A DNA stretch of 64,000 bases, taken from assembly GCF_964253025.1 (NCBI RefSeq), contig NZ_CAXUQC020000001.1, forward strand, positions 2,542,001-2,606,000, read 5' to 3'. The stretch's first letter is position 1. Each line of letters starts with the position of its first letter. Under the pieces are notes generated by a model. That model did not search any database. It saw only the letters and a program-made list of their open reading frames with translations, and was not told the DNA's origin. Both the position numbers and the translations under genes were made by a program. Shown one piece after another: positions 16,384-24,440 of the stretch. The DNA comes from Rhizobacter sp964253025. GTDB lineage: Bacteria > Pseudomonadota > Gammaproteobacteria > Burkholderiales > Burkholderiaceae_C.

Positions 16384-17567
16384 AACGCCTTGCTCACGCC
16401 CACCTGCACGATGTCGGCATGCAGGGTGTCGACACCCGGCGAGCCCTTGCCGCCCAGCCGCCAGTCGGATTTCTGCGTGTAGCGCTCGTACTTCAGGTCG
16501 CCCGTCCAGTCGTGCAGCTGCACGGCCACCTTCACGCCGAGGGTGAACGCCCCGAAGGCCGACATGCGGTGGTCGGTGGTGCTGTAGACCGGCGTGCCCG
16601 GACAGGCCGGGAAGACGGTCGGATCCGGGGACGGATCGCAATAGAAGCGCGCCGCTCCCTGTGAGTGGTAGCGCAGCGAAGGGGCCAGCGACCAGAGGTC
16701 GGCCACCGGCTGAACCCAGACCGCCTCGGCGGTGTGGCCGGTGACGCCGAAGCTGTCCTTGTAGAAGCGGTAGCTGCCGCGCACCGTGCTGCCGAGCGAC
16801 GGCACATGGTGGTTCCAGCGCGCCAGCACGGTGCCCTGGCGCCGCAGGTCCGGCCGGCGGTCGCCCGACTTGTAGGGATCGTTGAAATGACCACGGCCGT
16901 GGCGGTAGGCAACGTTCAGTTGCACCACGTCATTGGTGCTCAGCACCCGGGTCATTCCCACCATGGCTTCGTTCGTCCGGCGCCTGGCCGCGAGCGACGG
17001 GTCGTTGCTGGAGCCGATCTTGTCGCGCGCGACGCCGACACCCGCATGCCAGGTGGTGTTGTTGTCCTCGCTGGACACGCGGCCCTCCAGCGCTGCGGCG
17101 TTGGAGTCATAGTCGTTCTCGTGGGAACGGGCGACGCCGACCGCCACGGCGCCGCGGTGGAAGTGGCGGGTGACCTTGACGTCACCGGCTTCACGCCGAT
17201 CCTTCATTCCGCCCGGGGCCTGCGTCGCGCCCGAGACGGAGCTGTAGTAGCGAGGCGTCGCGCCCGACACGTCATCCACGGTGCCACCGGCTTCGAGGGT
17301 CCAGTCGCTGCCGACCGGCGCCATGACCTGCACCGAGGGGGCCTTGACGGTGATGCGGTCGAAGCGCTCGCCGGTCGGCCGTGGCTCGTTCGGGTACGTG
17401 GCCTTCGTCTCTTGAAAGTCCTTGTAGTACAGGTACTTGAGTGACACCGAGCCCTTGTCGGGCGCGGTCTCCGCCCGCGCAACGGACGGCAGCACCCCCG
17501 GCAGGCTGAGCGCCGCGGCCACCACCGAACCGAAGCGGCGCCACGCCAGCCGCTCAGTTGCAGCCAC
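16380..17567 (-). CDS. DUF3570 outer-membrane beta-barrel with two VSGAT motifs
   Basis: A protein of about 395 residues with signal peptide (LAWRRFGSVVAAALSLPG..SVARA) and a repetitive alternation of polar and aromatic residues ending in VGVSKAF, the terminal-Phe signature of outer-membrane barrels. It matches DUF3570. DDVSGATPRYYSSVSGAT lies at about 98-115 (DNA 17223-17276). Both copies of VSGAT, with an Asp before the first, resemble the flavin acceptor motif of ApbE substrates such as NqrC and RnfG. The GTG at 17567 overlaps the end of the DUF4266 gene; the GTG at 17573 is an alternative. The ApbE gene overlaps its stop. Barrel function and flavinylation are inferences; DUF3570 has no established role known to me. 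Confidence 0.8.
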   Translation of the reverse strand: MAATERLAWRRFGSVVAAALSLPGVLPSVARAETAPDKGSVSLKYLYYKDFQETKATYPNEPRPTGERFDRITVKAPSVQVMAPVGSDWTLEAGGTVDDVSGATPRYYSSVSGATQAPGGMKDRREAGDVKVTRHFHRGAVAVGVARSHENDYDSNAAALEGRVSSEDNNTTWHAGVGVARDKIGSSNDPSLAARRRTNEAMVGMTRVLSTNDVVQLNVAYRHGRGHFNDPYKSGDRRPDLRRQGTVLARWNHHVPSLGSTVRGSYRFYKDSFGVTGHTAEAVWVQPVADLWSLAPSLRYHSQGAARFYCDPSPDPTVFPACPGTPVYSTTDHRMSAFGAFTLGVKVAVQLHDWTGDLKYERYTQKSDWRLGGKGSPGVDTLHADIVQVGVSKAF

Positions 17568-17772
17568 AGCCACCCCCGCCCACCCCGGCGCCGCCGCTGG
17601 CGTTCTCCTTGCTGGCGTAGATGTGCAACGCGTTGCGTTGCTCCAGGGCGTCGCCACCCATGGACATCGCCGGCTTGGCCAGCGCGCCCTTCTCCCAGGG
17701 CTGCGGCGGCGTGAACGCCGAACAGCCGGCGAGGATCAGGACCAGCAACGCCGAAATCGACACGAGTTTCAT
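17554..17772 (-). CDS. DUF4266 mini-lipoprotein with Gly/Cys tail
   Basis: A 72-residue lipoprotein. The signal peptide ends in lipobox LAGC, lipidated Cys17. The mature part is only about 56 residues: PWEKGALAKPAM, then ALEQRNALHIYASKENASG, then the tail GVGGGGCGCN with Cys69 and Cys71 as the only other cysteines. It matches DUF4266. GGGGA precedes the ATG by 5 bases. Its 3' end overlaps the DUF3570 start by 14 bases, indicating translational coupling. The two-Cys glycine-rich tail next to a thioredoxin gene could be a redox-active or metal-binding end; no function is established. Confidence 0.82.
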   Translation of the reverse strand: MKLVSISALLVLILAGCSAFTPPQPWEKGALAKPAMSMGGDALEQRNALHIYASKENASGGAGVGGGGCGCN

Positions 17773-17875
17773 GTTGTTCCCCGGAGCCTTGAGCAGTGCT
17801 CTGTGTTGTGTGTCGTGTGTCGTGCGCGAAATCGTGTGCCGTGCGGTCTGCCTGGGGGTGAGTCAGGACGTCCCG

Positions 17876-18400
17876 TCAGCGCACCGGCGGCAGCGCCGCC
17901 ACGATGGCCGCTTCGAGCGCTTGCCGTTGTTCGGGCCGAAACCCTTCGTGCACCCGTACGACCCGGCCGTCCGGCCCGATCAGCACCGAACTGGGCATGC
18001 CCTTGAGGGCGTAGCGCCGTGCGGTCTCACCCGTCGGGTCGAAGCCCACCGGGAAGGAGGCCGGCACCTGCGCGAGGAACTTCTCCCCATCCGCGCGCTT
18101 GGCATCCAGGTTGACGGCCACGACCTGCAGACCCCGTTCGCCATAGCGGGCCTGCATGTCGTTCATCCAGGGGAAGGACTGGCGGCACGGCCCGCACCAC
18201 GACGCCCAGAAGTCGAGGTAGACGAGCTTGCCCTGCAGTGGCGCCAGGCTCACAGGCCCCTTGCTTCCTGGCAGTTCGATTGCGGGTGCGGCTTGGCCGG
18301 ACTCCACCGCCTGAGCGCGGAATGCCGTGGCCATGCCGGCCAATGCCAAGGTCAAGGCGACGACTGCCACCGCCCACCGTTCCCTGCGCCTGACTTCCAT
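17876..18400 (-). CDS. TlpA-like periplasmic thioredoxin
   Basis: A 174-residue exported thioredoxin-fold protein: N-terminal signal (basic residues, AVAVVALTLALAGMATA), then FWASWCGPCRQSFPWMN with active cysteines 69 and 72, a VVAVNLDAKRADGEKFL insertion typical of TlpA/ResA proteins, and the cis-Pro loop KGMPSSVLIGPDG. Such proteins reduce specific disulfides in the envelope using electrons from a CcdA/DsbD-type carrier; a dsbD lies 25 kb away. GGAAGG is about 8 bases before the ATG. The DUF4266 gene starts 103 bases downstream, so the four genes are probably one transcript. Confidence 0.9.
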   Translation of the reverse strand: MEVRRRERWAVAVVALTLALAGMATAFRAQAVESGQAAPAIELPGSKGPVSLAPLQGKLVYLDFWASWCGPCRQSFPWMNDMQARYGERGLQVVAVNLDAKRADGEKFLAQVPASFPVGFDPTGETARRYALKGMPSSVLIGPDGRVVRVHEGFRPEQRQALEAAIVAALPPVR

Positions 18401-18561
18401 TGCGATACCTTCCCTTACGTCCCGAGGGCCGCGAGGCCCCATGGTTCGTACATAGCAGGAGGCTTGCCAGGCTGGCGCGCGTGGCGCGCTGCCGCCTTCA
18501 CCGGCGCAGGCGCACAGAAATGGTCGGACCGGGTGCCGGGAATTGTCACCGGCGAACCGGT

Positions 18562-19836
18562 TCAGCCGGTGCGGTCGTCCTCGCCGCGGGCCTGGCGGGT
18601 CTGCAGCAACACGCGCTGCGGCCCGGGGAACTCCACCTTCTCCGAGGTGAGCGCGTCGAGGATGGCGAGGTTGACCTCGGCCTTGACCCGGTCCTGATCG
18701 TTGTTCGGGTCGGTGAGCCAGTAGCGGATGGTCAACTCCATGCCGTTGGCGACGAAGTTGCTCAACTGCACGAAGGGCTTGAGCACGCGCGGGTTTCCGG
18801 CCAACGCGGCTTCGAGCTTCGGGCCCAGGGCCCGCACGTCGGTGCCGTACGCCACCTGCAGGACCACCGAGATGAGCACCTGGGACTCGGCCGTGGCGAG
18901 GGATGCGTTCTCCACGCGCTGCACGATCAGCATCTCGTTGGGCACGATGGCCTCGCGCCCGTTGGTGGCCCGGATCACGGTGTAGCGCGTCCGGATGTCG
19001 GTGATGCGGCCCTCGAAGTTGTCCACCTTCACCATGTCGCCGATGCGCAGGCTGCGCTCGGCCAGGATGACGAAGCCGCTGACGTAGTTGGCCGCGATCT
19101 TCTGCAGGCCGAAGCCGATGCCCACGCCGGCGGCGCCCCCGAGCACGCTCAGCGCAGTCAGGTTGATGCCCACCGCCGACATGGCGAAGATGAGGCCGAT
19201 GAAGAGCAGCACCGCGCGCACCACGTTGGCCACGACCTTGCGAAGGGAGAGGTCGTTGCCGGTGCCGCGCACCAGCTTCTTTTCGATCGAGGCGGACACC
19301 CAGAGCGCCAGGACCATGACCACGGCGGCCGTCAGCGAGCCTTCGATCATGGTGCGCACCGACACGTTGGCGCCGCCGATCTTCAGGTAGACCTTGTCGA
19401 GTTCGTCCAGCACGGCGGGCATCACGCCCGTGATCCACAGCACGGCAACGATCCACGCCAGCCACGACACCGTCCGCTCGAACGCACGCGCCCATTCCGA
19501 TTGCGGGAAGGCGTGGGACAGCACTCGCACCAGCAGGCGGATGGCCACCAGCGAGCTGAGAATCGGAATGGCGACCTTGAACACCGCGCCCTTCAGCACC
19601 ACGCCGACGAGCAGGTACTGCGCAAGCAGGGCGAACACGAGGGCCAGCACCGGGAACAACACGCCATCCACGGTCTTGCGCCCGAACAGCACCGACCCCT
19701 CGAACCTCACGATGCGGCGAAGCCCCTTGCAGACGAGCCAGGAGCCGAGCAGGCAGGCGGCCAGCACCGCAGCGCCCATGAGCGCCGACGGCGAGGTGAG
19801 TTGGCGCAGCAGGATGTGAAGGTCGTCGAAGTTCAT
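18562..19836 (-). CDS. MscS-family mechanosensitive channel
   Basis: A 424-residue inner membrane protein with about four to five helices in its N-terminal 230 residues. The pore-lining helix (ALSVLGGAAGVGIGFGLQKIAANYVSGF, read as two overlapping Gly/Ala-rich stretches) and the beta domain LAERSLRIGDMVKV follow. The VPNEMLIVQRVENAS motif and a cytoplasmic alpha/beta domain complete the MscS fold. The channel opens on membrane tension to release solutes. Longer than E. coli MscS (286) because of extra N-terminal helices. It is upstream of the TlpA-like gene on the same strand but separated by 161 bases. Confidence 0.93.
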   Translation of the reverse strand: MNFDDLHILLRQLTSPSALMGAAVLAACLLGSWLVCKGLRRIVRFEGSVLFGRKTVDGVLFPVLALVFALLAQYLLVGVVLKGAVFKVAIPILSSLVAIRLLVRVLSHAFPQSEWARAFERTVSWLAWIVAVLWITGVMPAVLDELDKVYLKIGGANVSVRTMIEGSLTAAVVMVLALWVSASIEKKLVRGTGNDLSLRKVVANVVRAVLLFIGLIFAMSAVGINLTALSVLGGAAGVGIGFGLQKIAANYVSGFVILAERSLRIGDMVKVDNFEGRITDIRTRYTVIRATNGREAIVPNEMLIVQRVENASLATAESQVLISVVLQVAYGTDVRALGPKLEAALAGNPRVLKPFVQLSNFVANGMELTIRYWLTDPNNDQDRVKAEVNLAILDALTSEKVEFPGPQRVLLQTRQARGEDDRTG

Positions 19837-19900
19837 GAAAGCGGCAGGCAGGAAGACATCCCCGGATCACGCGCGCCCGGGGCAGCAAGGCGGGCGAGGG

Positions 19901-20836
19901 TCAGAGGTCGGCGAGCACCCGCAGGTGGGTGGCCACGCTGCGCGACAGGGCGCTCAGGTCATAGCCACCTTCGAGACAGGAGACGATGCGCCCCCCGGCA
20001 TGCCGATCGGCCACTTCCTTGATGCGGCGGGTCATCCACTCGTAGTCCGCCTCGACGAGGCCGAGCTGACCCAGGTCGTCTTCGCGGTGACCATCGAAGC
20101 CGGCGGAGATGAACACCATCTGCGGCTTGAAGGCTTCGAGGCGAGGCATCCACATGGCCTCGATCATCTCGCGGATCTCGTCGCCCCGGGTGTAGGGCGG
20201 CACGGGCACGTTGACCATGTTGGGGCCGAGCGGCACACCGCCGCTGCCGGGATACAGCGGGTGCTGGAAGATGCTCACCATCAGGATGCGGTCGTCGCCC
20301 GCCACGATGTCTTCCGTGCCGTTGCCGTGGTGCACGTCGAAGTCGACGATGGCGACCCGCTTCAGCCCCCGGCGGTCGAGCGCATGCCGCGCGGCGACCG
20401 CCACGTTGTTGAAGAAGCAGAACCCCATGGTTTCGTGGCGCGTGGCATGGTGGCCGGGCGGGCGCACCGCGCAGAAGGCGTTGCTCACCTCGCCGTCGAT
20501 CACCGCGTCGGTGGCAGCCACGGCCGCACCGGCGGCCCGCTGGACGGCGCGCCACGTGCCCGGCGCTGCCACGGTGTCGGGGTCGACCGCCCGGGACTCT
20601 CCCGCCGCTTCGATCTGCGACAGCATGTCGCGCAACTCGGCGATGTAGCCGTTGTCATGGGCAAGCGCCACGTCGGACAGGTCGACGAGCGGCGCCTCAC
20701 GGTGCTCCAGGGCGACGTCGAGGCCGCTGGCCAGGAGAAAATCGCTGATGGCGCCGAGCCGCTCCGGGCACTCCGGATGGCCGCGGCCCATGTCATGACC
20801 GGCGCATTCGGGGTGGCTGTAATAGGCGGTTGCCAT
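19901..20836 (-). CDS. Histone deacetylase family (HdaH/AcuC-like) deacetylase
   Basis: A 311-residue arginase/deacetylase-fold enzyme. Zinc and catalytic residues are visible: RPPGHHATR (His129-His130), IVDFDVHHGNGTED (Asp165, Asp167, His169), SAGFDGH (Asp ligand near 252) and EGGYDL (transition-state Tyr). The MGFCFFNNVAVAA motif is typical of class II-like bacterial members, which act on acetylpolyamines or small acetylated amides. I start at MATAYYSHPE (20836) because family members begin there; an upstream GTG at 20881 adds 15 residues without support. Substrate is unknown. Confidence 0.9.
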   Translation of the reverse strand: MATAYYSHPECAGHDMGRGHPECPERLGAISDFLLASGLDVALEHREAPLVDLSDVALAHDNGYIAELRDMLSQIEAAGESRAVDPDTVAAPGTWRAVQRAAGAAVAATDAVIDGEVSNAFCAVRPPGHHATRHETMGFCFFNNVAVAARHALDRRGLKRVAIVDFDVHHGNGTEDIVAGDDRILMVSIFQHPLYPGSGGVPLGPNMVNVPVPPYTRGDEIREMIEAMWMPRLEAFKPQMVFISAGFDGHREDDLGQLGLVEADYEWMTRRIKEVADRHAGGRIVSCLEGGYDLSALSRSVATHLRVLADL

Positions 20837-20948
20837 GCGTGTCTCGTGTTGCGGTTTCGGGTAAGGTGCGCGGCATGACACACCCAGACGCCTTCAGTAG
20901 TTGCAGTCCACATTGTCCGCCGGCTTCGGCGGCCGAGGGCCCGGTCAC

Positions 20949-21878
<930 letters not shown>

Positions 21879-21951
21879 ATCCCGCGCGGTCTGAAGGCGC
21901 TGCCCAGCGAGGGCGGCGCCTACAATTCGCGCCCTGCTCCGAAGTTTCCCC

Positions 21952-22920
21952 ATGTTCAAGAACGTCCTCATCTACCGCATCTCCCAATGGGACGCTTCGT
22001 CCCTCGACCAGATCGAAGACCGCCTCGCGGCCGGGCGCTTCATGGCGTGCAGCGCCACGCAGCCCGAGTCCGCCGGTTGGGTGCAGCCTCGCGGCGACAA
22101 GCACACGTCCCTGATGGAGAGCATCGGTGGCCAGCTCATCCTGCGCCTGGCCGTCGAGCGCAAGGCGGTGCCGGGCTCGGCCGTGAAAAGCCGGCTGGAG
22201 GAGCGGCTCGACAAGATCGAGCAGGAGACCGGTCGCCGTCCCAAGGGGAAGGCAGCCAAGGAAATCAAGGAAGAGGTCCTCCAGGAGCTGCTTCCGCGTG
22301 CGTTTCCCAAGCGCGGCTCACACCTCATCTGGATCGACCCGCAGGCCGGCTTCGTGATCGTGAACGCAGGCAGCGTCAAGGGGGCCGACCGCATCATCAC
22401 CCTGCTGGTCGAAACCCTCGGCGGCGGCATCGTGCTGCGCCTCGTGCAGACCCAGGTCGCCCCGGCCACGGCCATGGCCGAGTGGCTGCAGTCGAAGGAG
22501 GCGCCGGCGGGCTTCACCGTCGACCGCGAGTGCGAGCTCAAGCAACCTGACAGCGAGAAGTCCGCCGTCCGCTACGCCCGCCACACCCTCGACATCGACG
22601 AGGTCGGCGAGCACATCAAGCAGGGCAAGCTGCCCACTCAGCTGGCCATGACCTGGTCCGACCGGGTGTCGTTCATGCTCACCGAAGGCATGGCCATCAA
22701 GAAGATCAAGCTCCTCGACGTTGTCACCGACGAGAAGACCTCTGCCAACGCCAGCAAGGACGACGACGGCTTCGACGCCGACGTTGCCATCAGCACCGGC
22801 GAGCTGCGCCAGCTGATCCCCGACCTGCTGGCCGCGCTCGGCGGCGAGCAGGACAGCACCCTGGCTGCCGTCACCAGCACGGCCACGGCGCCGGCGCGCC
22901 CGGACAAGCTCGCGGCCTGA
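21952..22920 (+). CDS. rdgC: Recombination-associated protein RdgC
   Basis: A 322-residue RdgC, a nucleoid-associated ring protein that binds double-stranded DNA and limits RecA filament formation. Recognised from MFKNVLIYRI, RFMACSATQPESAGWV, LPRAFPKRGSHLIWID, MAEWLQSKEAPAGFTVDRECEL and LAMTWSDRVSFMLTE. Full length for the family (about 300-320). A TACAAT -10-like hexamer is at 21921-21926, and a strong intrinsic terminator follows the stop, so it is likely its own transcription unit. Confidence 0.95.
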   Translation: MFKNVLIYRISQWDASSLDQIEDRLAAGRFMACSATQPESAGWVQPRGDKHTSLMESIGGQLILRLAVERKAVPGSAVKSRLEERLDKIEQETGRRPKGKAAKEIKEEVLQELLPRAFPKRGSHLIWIDPQAGFVIVNAGSVKGADRIITLLVETLGGGIVLRLVQTQVAPATAMAEWLQSKEAPAGFTVDRECELKQPDSEKSAVRYARHTLDIDEVGEHIKQGKLPTQLAMTWSDRVSFMLTEGMAIKKIKLLDVVTDEKTSANASKDDDGFDADVAISTGELRQLIPDLLAALGGEQDSTLAAVTSTATAPARPDKLAA

Positions 22921-22939
22921 GCGACCTCGCCGACCAAAG

Positions 22940-22970
22940 AAAAGGCCACCCGAGGGTGGCCTTTTGCTTT
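22940..22970 (+). terminator. Intrinsic terminator of rdgC
   Basis: AAAAGGCCACCC and GGGTGGCCTTTT form a 10-12 bp stem closely followed by further T residues, 19 bases after the rdgC stop. This is the clearest rho-independent terminator in the window; the A-run allows it to work on both strands. Confidence 0.88.
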
Positions 22971-23040
22971 GCTGCTGGCGATGGCGTCATGCGCGCCATC
23001 TGCCCGCGACCATCGCTGCGCACCCCGGCGAGGGTGCACC

Positions 23041-23064
23041 GGCCTCCAGCGCAAGCCGGAGGCC
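23041..23064 (-). terminator. Hairpin downstream of the PETase-like gene
   Basis: GGCCTCC and GGAGGCC with a 10-base loop lie 7 bases beyond the minus-strand PETase-like stop. There is no T-run, so it may rely on the rdgC terminator just beyond it. Confidence 0.45.
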
Positions 23065-23071
23065 GCGGTGA

Positions 23072-23941
23072 TCAGTACGGGCAGGTGTTGCGGCGGTCGG
23101 ACACCTCGGTCGTGTTGACCGTCGCGTTGTACTCCGCACCGCACAGGAAGGTGCTGTAGCGGGTGTCGTTGTCGACAAAGCGCTTCACCCACGAGATGCC
23201 CAGCTTGCCCAGGGTCTCGTAGTGCCCGCCGCCGTTCATCACGCAGAAGTGATCGTCGCCGCGCATCTCGACGTAGTTCTTCTTGGTGCTGGACGGGATC
23301 GCGTTGTAGAACGGGCTTGCGTGCGAGGAGACCCCTGCGATGGCGTCGTTCTGGCAGGCGAAGATGAAGGTCGGCACGCTGATGCTGCGGAAGGCCAGCG
23401 ACGAGGTGTTCCACGGTGCCATCGGAATGGCTGCCTTCAGCGACGGGTTGTCGGCTGCAGCGATGAGGGTACCTCCACCGCCCATCGAGTGGCCGGCCAC
23501 GGCGCGGCGGGTGCCGTCGACCTTGCCGTACAGCGGGCTGGTGCTGCGGTTGCCTTGCGTGACCACGTGGTTCAGGCCGGCCATGAGCTGCGTGGCGCGG
23601 CTTCCCGGCTGGTCGTACAGGGAGTTCGTCTCGATGACGATCACCACGAAGCCATGCGAGGAGAGGCGTTCGCCCCAGAAGTACATCGTGGAGGCGGAGC
23701 CGGTGAAGCCCGGCGACACGGCGACGACGCCGTACTTGCCCGCGGTGGTGGGATACCAGATGCGGCCGCCACCGAAACCGGATGCGGAAAGCCTGGAGAC
23801 GTCGACGGTGCGAGTGGCAAAGGTGCCTGCGCGCTCGAGGGCCGATGCGGTCGGGTCCGGACCCTTGGCGTACTGGGCGAAGGCAGAGGCCGTGGTGAGC
23901 AATGCGGCGGCAACCGCCGCAACGCGGAACTTCTTGAACAT
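23072..23941 (-). CDS. PETase-like secreted polyester hydrolase (cutinase fold)
   Basis: A 289-residue alpha/beta hydrolase with signal peptide cut after Ala22 (SAFA-Q). It aligns by eye throughout with Ideonella sakaiensis PETase (YAKGPDPTASALE, LSSHGFVVIVIETNS, NPSLKAAIPMAPW, VKRFVDNDTRYSTF). Nucleophile Ser152 (GHSMGGGG), Asp199 (CQND), His231; substrate-site Phe79, Met153, Trp177. Cys196 and Cys233 match the extra active-site disulfide of the Ideonella enzyme, and Cys267/Cys287 the C-terminal one. His151 and Phe232 replace the Trp and Ser of that enzyme, as in actinobacterial cutinases. AGGAG is 6 bases before the ATG. Natural substrate is probably a plant or microbial polyester; PET activity is untested. 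Confidence 0.9.
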   Translation of the reverse strand: MFKKFRVAAVAAALLTTASAFAQYAKGPDPTASALERAGTFATRTVDVSRLSASGFGGGRIWYPTTAGKYGVVAVSPGFTGSASTMYFWGERLSSHGFVVIVIETNSLYDQPGSRATQLMAGLNHVVTQGNRSTSPLYGKVDGTRRAVAGHSMGGGGTLIAAADNPSLKAAIPMAPWNTSSLAFRSISVPTFIFACQNDAIAGVSSHASPFYNAIPSSTKKNYVEMRGDDHFCVMNGGGHYETLGKLGISWVKRFVDNDTRYSTFLCGAEYNATVNTTEVSDRRNTCPY

Positions 23942-24013
23942 GGTGTCTCCTGTTATGGATGGAATGATTTCCGACCCGGGCATTCGCCTGGGCCGGCCGC
24001 AGGGGCTTGTCCC

Positions 24014-24035
24014 GGACCTTGATGAATCAAGGTCC
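24014..24035. repeat. 22-bp perfect palindrome in the PETase leader
   Basis: GGACCTTGAT and ATCAAGGTCC flank two bases, a perfect inverted repeat whose near edge lies 72 bases upstream of the PETase-like start codon. Could be a dimeric repressor site or an mRNA hairpin; no T-run follows. Confidence 0.7.
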
Positions 24036-24205
24036 ATGCGCCTCCGTCGACCGGAGTGGATATTCCCAGATCGGCGATCCAAAAGAATTGGAAGTTTCCC
24101 TACGAACCCGCTTGAGTATTCAAACCGGTACACGCTTCACCCCTGCAAAACCCATGGAATTTCGTGCACTCCGAGGGTAAGCACTTTGCCTTCAGGTATA
24201 TGCGC

Positions 24206-24283
24206 GTGAATATGTTCTGCCTGACAGACCTGTCGTCGCGGTGATTATGTTCTGTCTGTCAGACCGTTTTGACGCGTGAATAT
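24206..24283 (+). repeat. 35-bp-period direct repeat, 2.2 copies
   Basis: Two 25-base copies at 24206-24230 and 24241-24265 differ at 3 positions, sharing TATGTTCTG and CAGACC. A third partial copy (GTGAATAT) begins at 24276, keeping the exact 35-base step. Each full copy contains an imperfect palindrome TCTG-N5-CAGA, so this looks like an array of protein binding sites. Confidence 0.65.
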
Positions 24284-24440
24284 CATTCGCCCCGTTCGGC
24301 TGTCGGGCAAGCCTCGACCGGCTTCGAGGGGCGCAGCGACCGCGAGGGCGAACCCGACTGCGCAAACCGGCCCGGTGCCTTATTCTTCACGGCAAGCGCC
24401 CAACGAAGGCGCCTCCTCACGAGAACGGAAGAGACAAACC

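Larger units (their letters stand above)
23942..24440. other. 499-base divergent regulatory region
   Basis: Separates the start codons of the PETase-like gene (minus) and the chaperone-like gene (plus). It is less GC-rich than its neighbours and holds a 22-bp perfect palindrome (24014-24035) near the PETase side and a 35-bp-period repeat (24206-24283) near the middle. No gene is supported inside it. Confidence 0.6.

Noticed and set aside
16380..17567. DUF3570 protein as a TonB-dependent receptor
   Set aside because: No plug domain or TonB box; length of about 395 residues is too short.
17876..19888. 670-codon minus-strand frame running from the MscS region into the TlpA-like gene
   Set aside because: Only the last 174 codons have signal peptide and thioredoxin motifs with a ribosome binding site; the rest is out of frame with the MscS gene that occupies the same DNA.
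24206..24283. CRISPR array
   Set aside because: Only two full repeat copies, the spacing parts are short and not distinct spacers, and no cas gene is present.
24276..24440. Earlier GTG start for the lipase-chaperone-like gene
   Set aside because: It would begin within the repeat array and add 55 residues before the membrane anchor, with no ribosome binding site.
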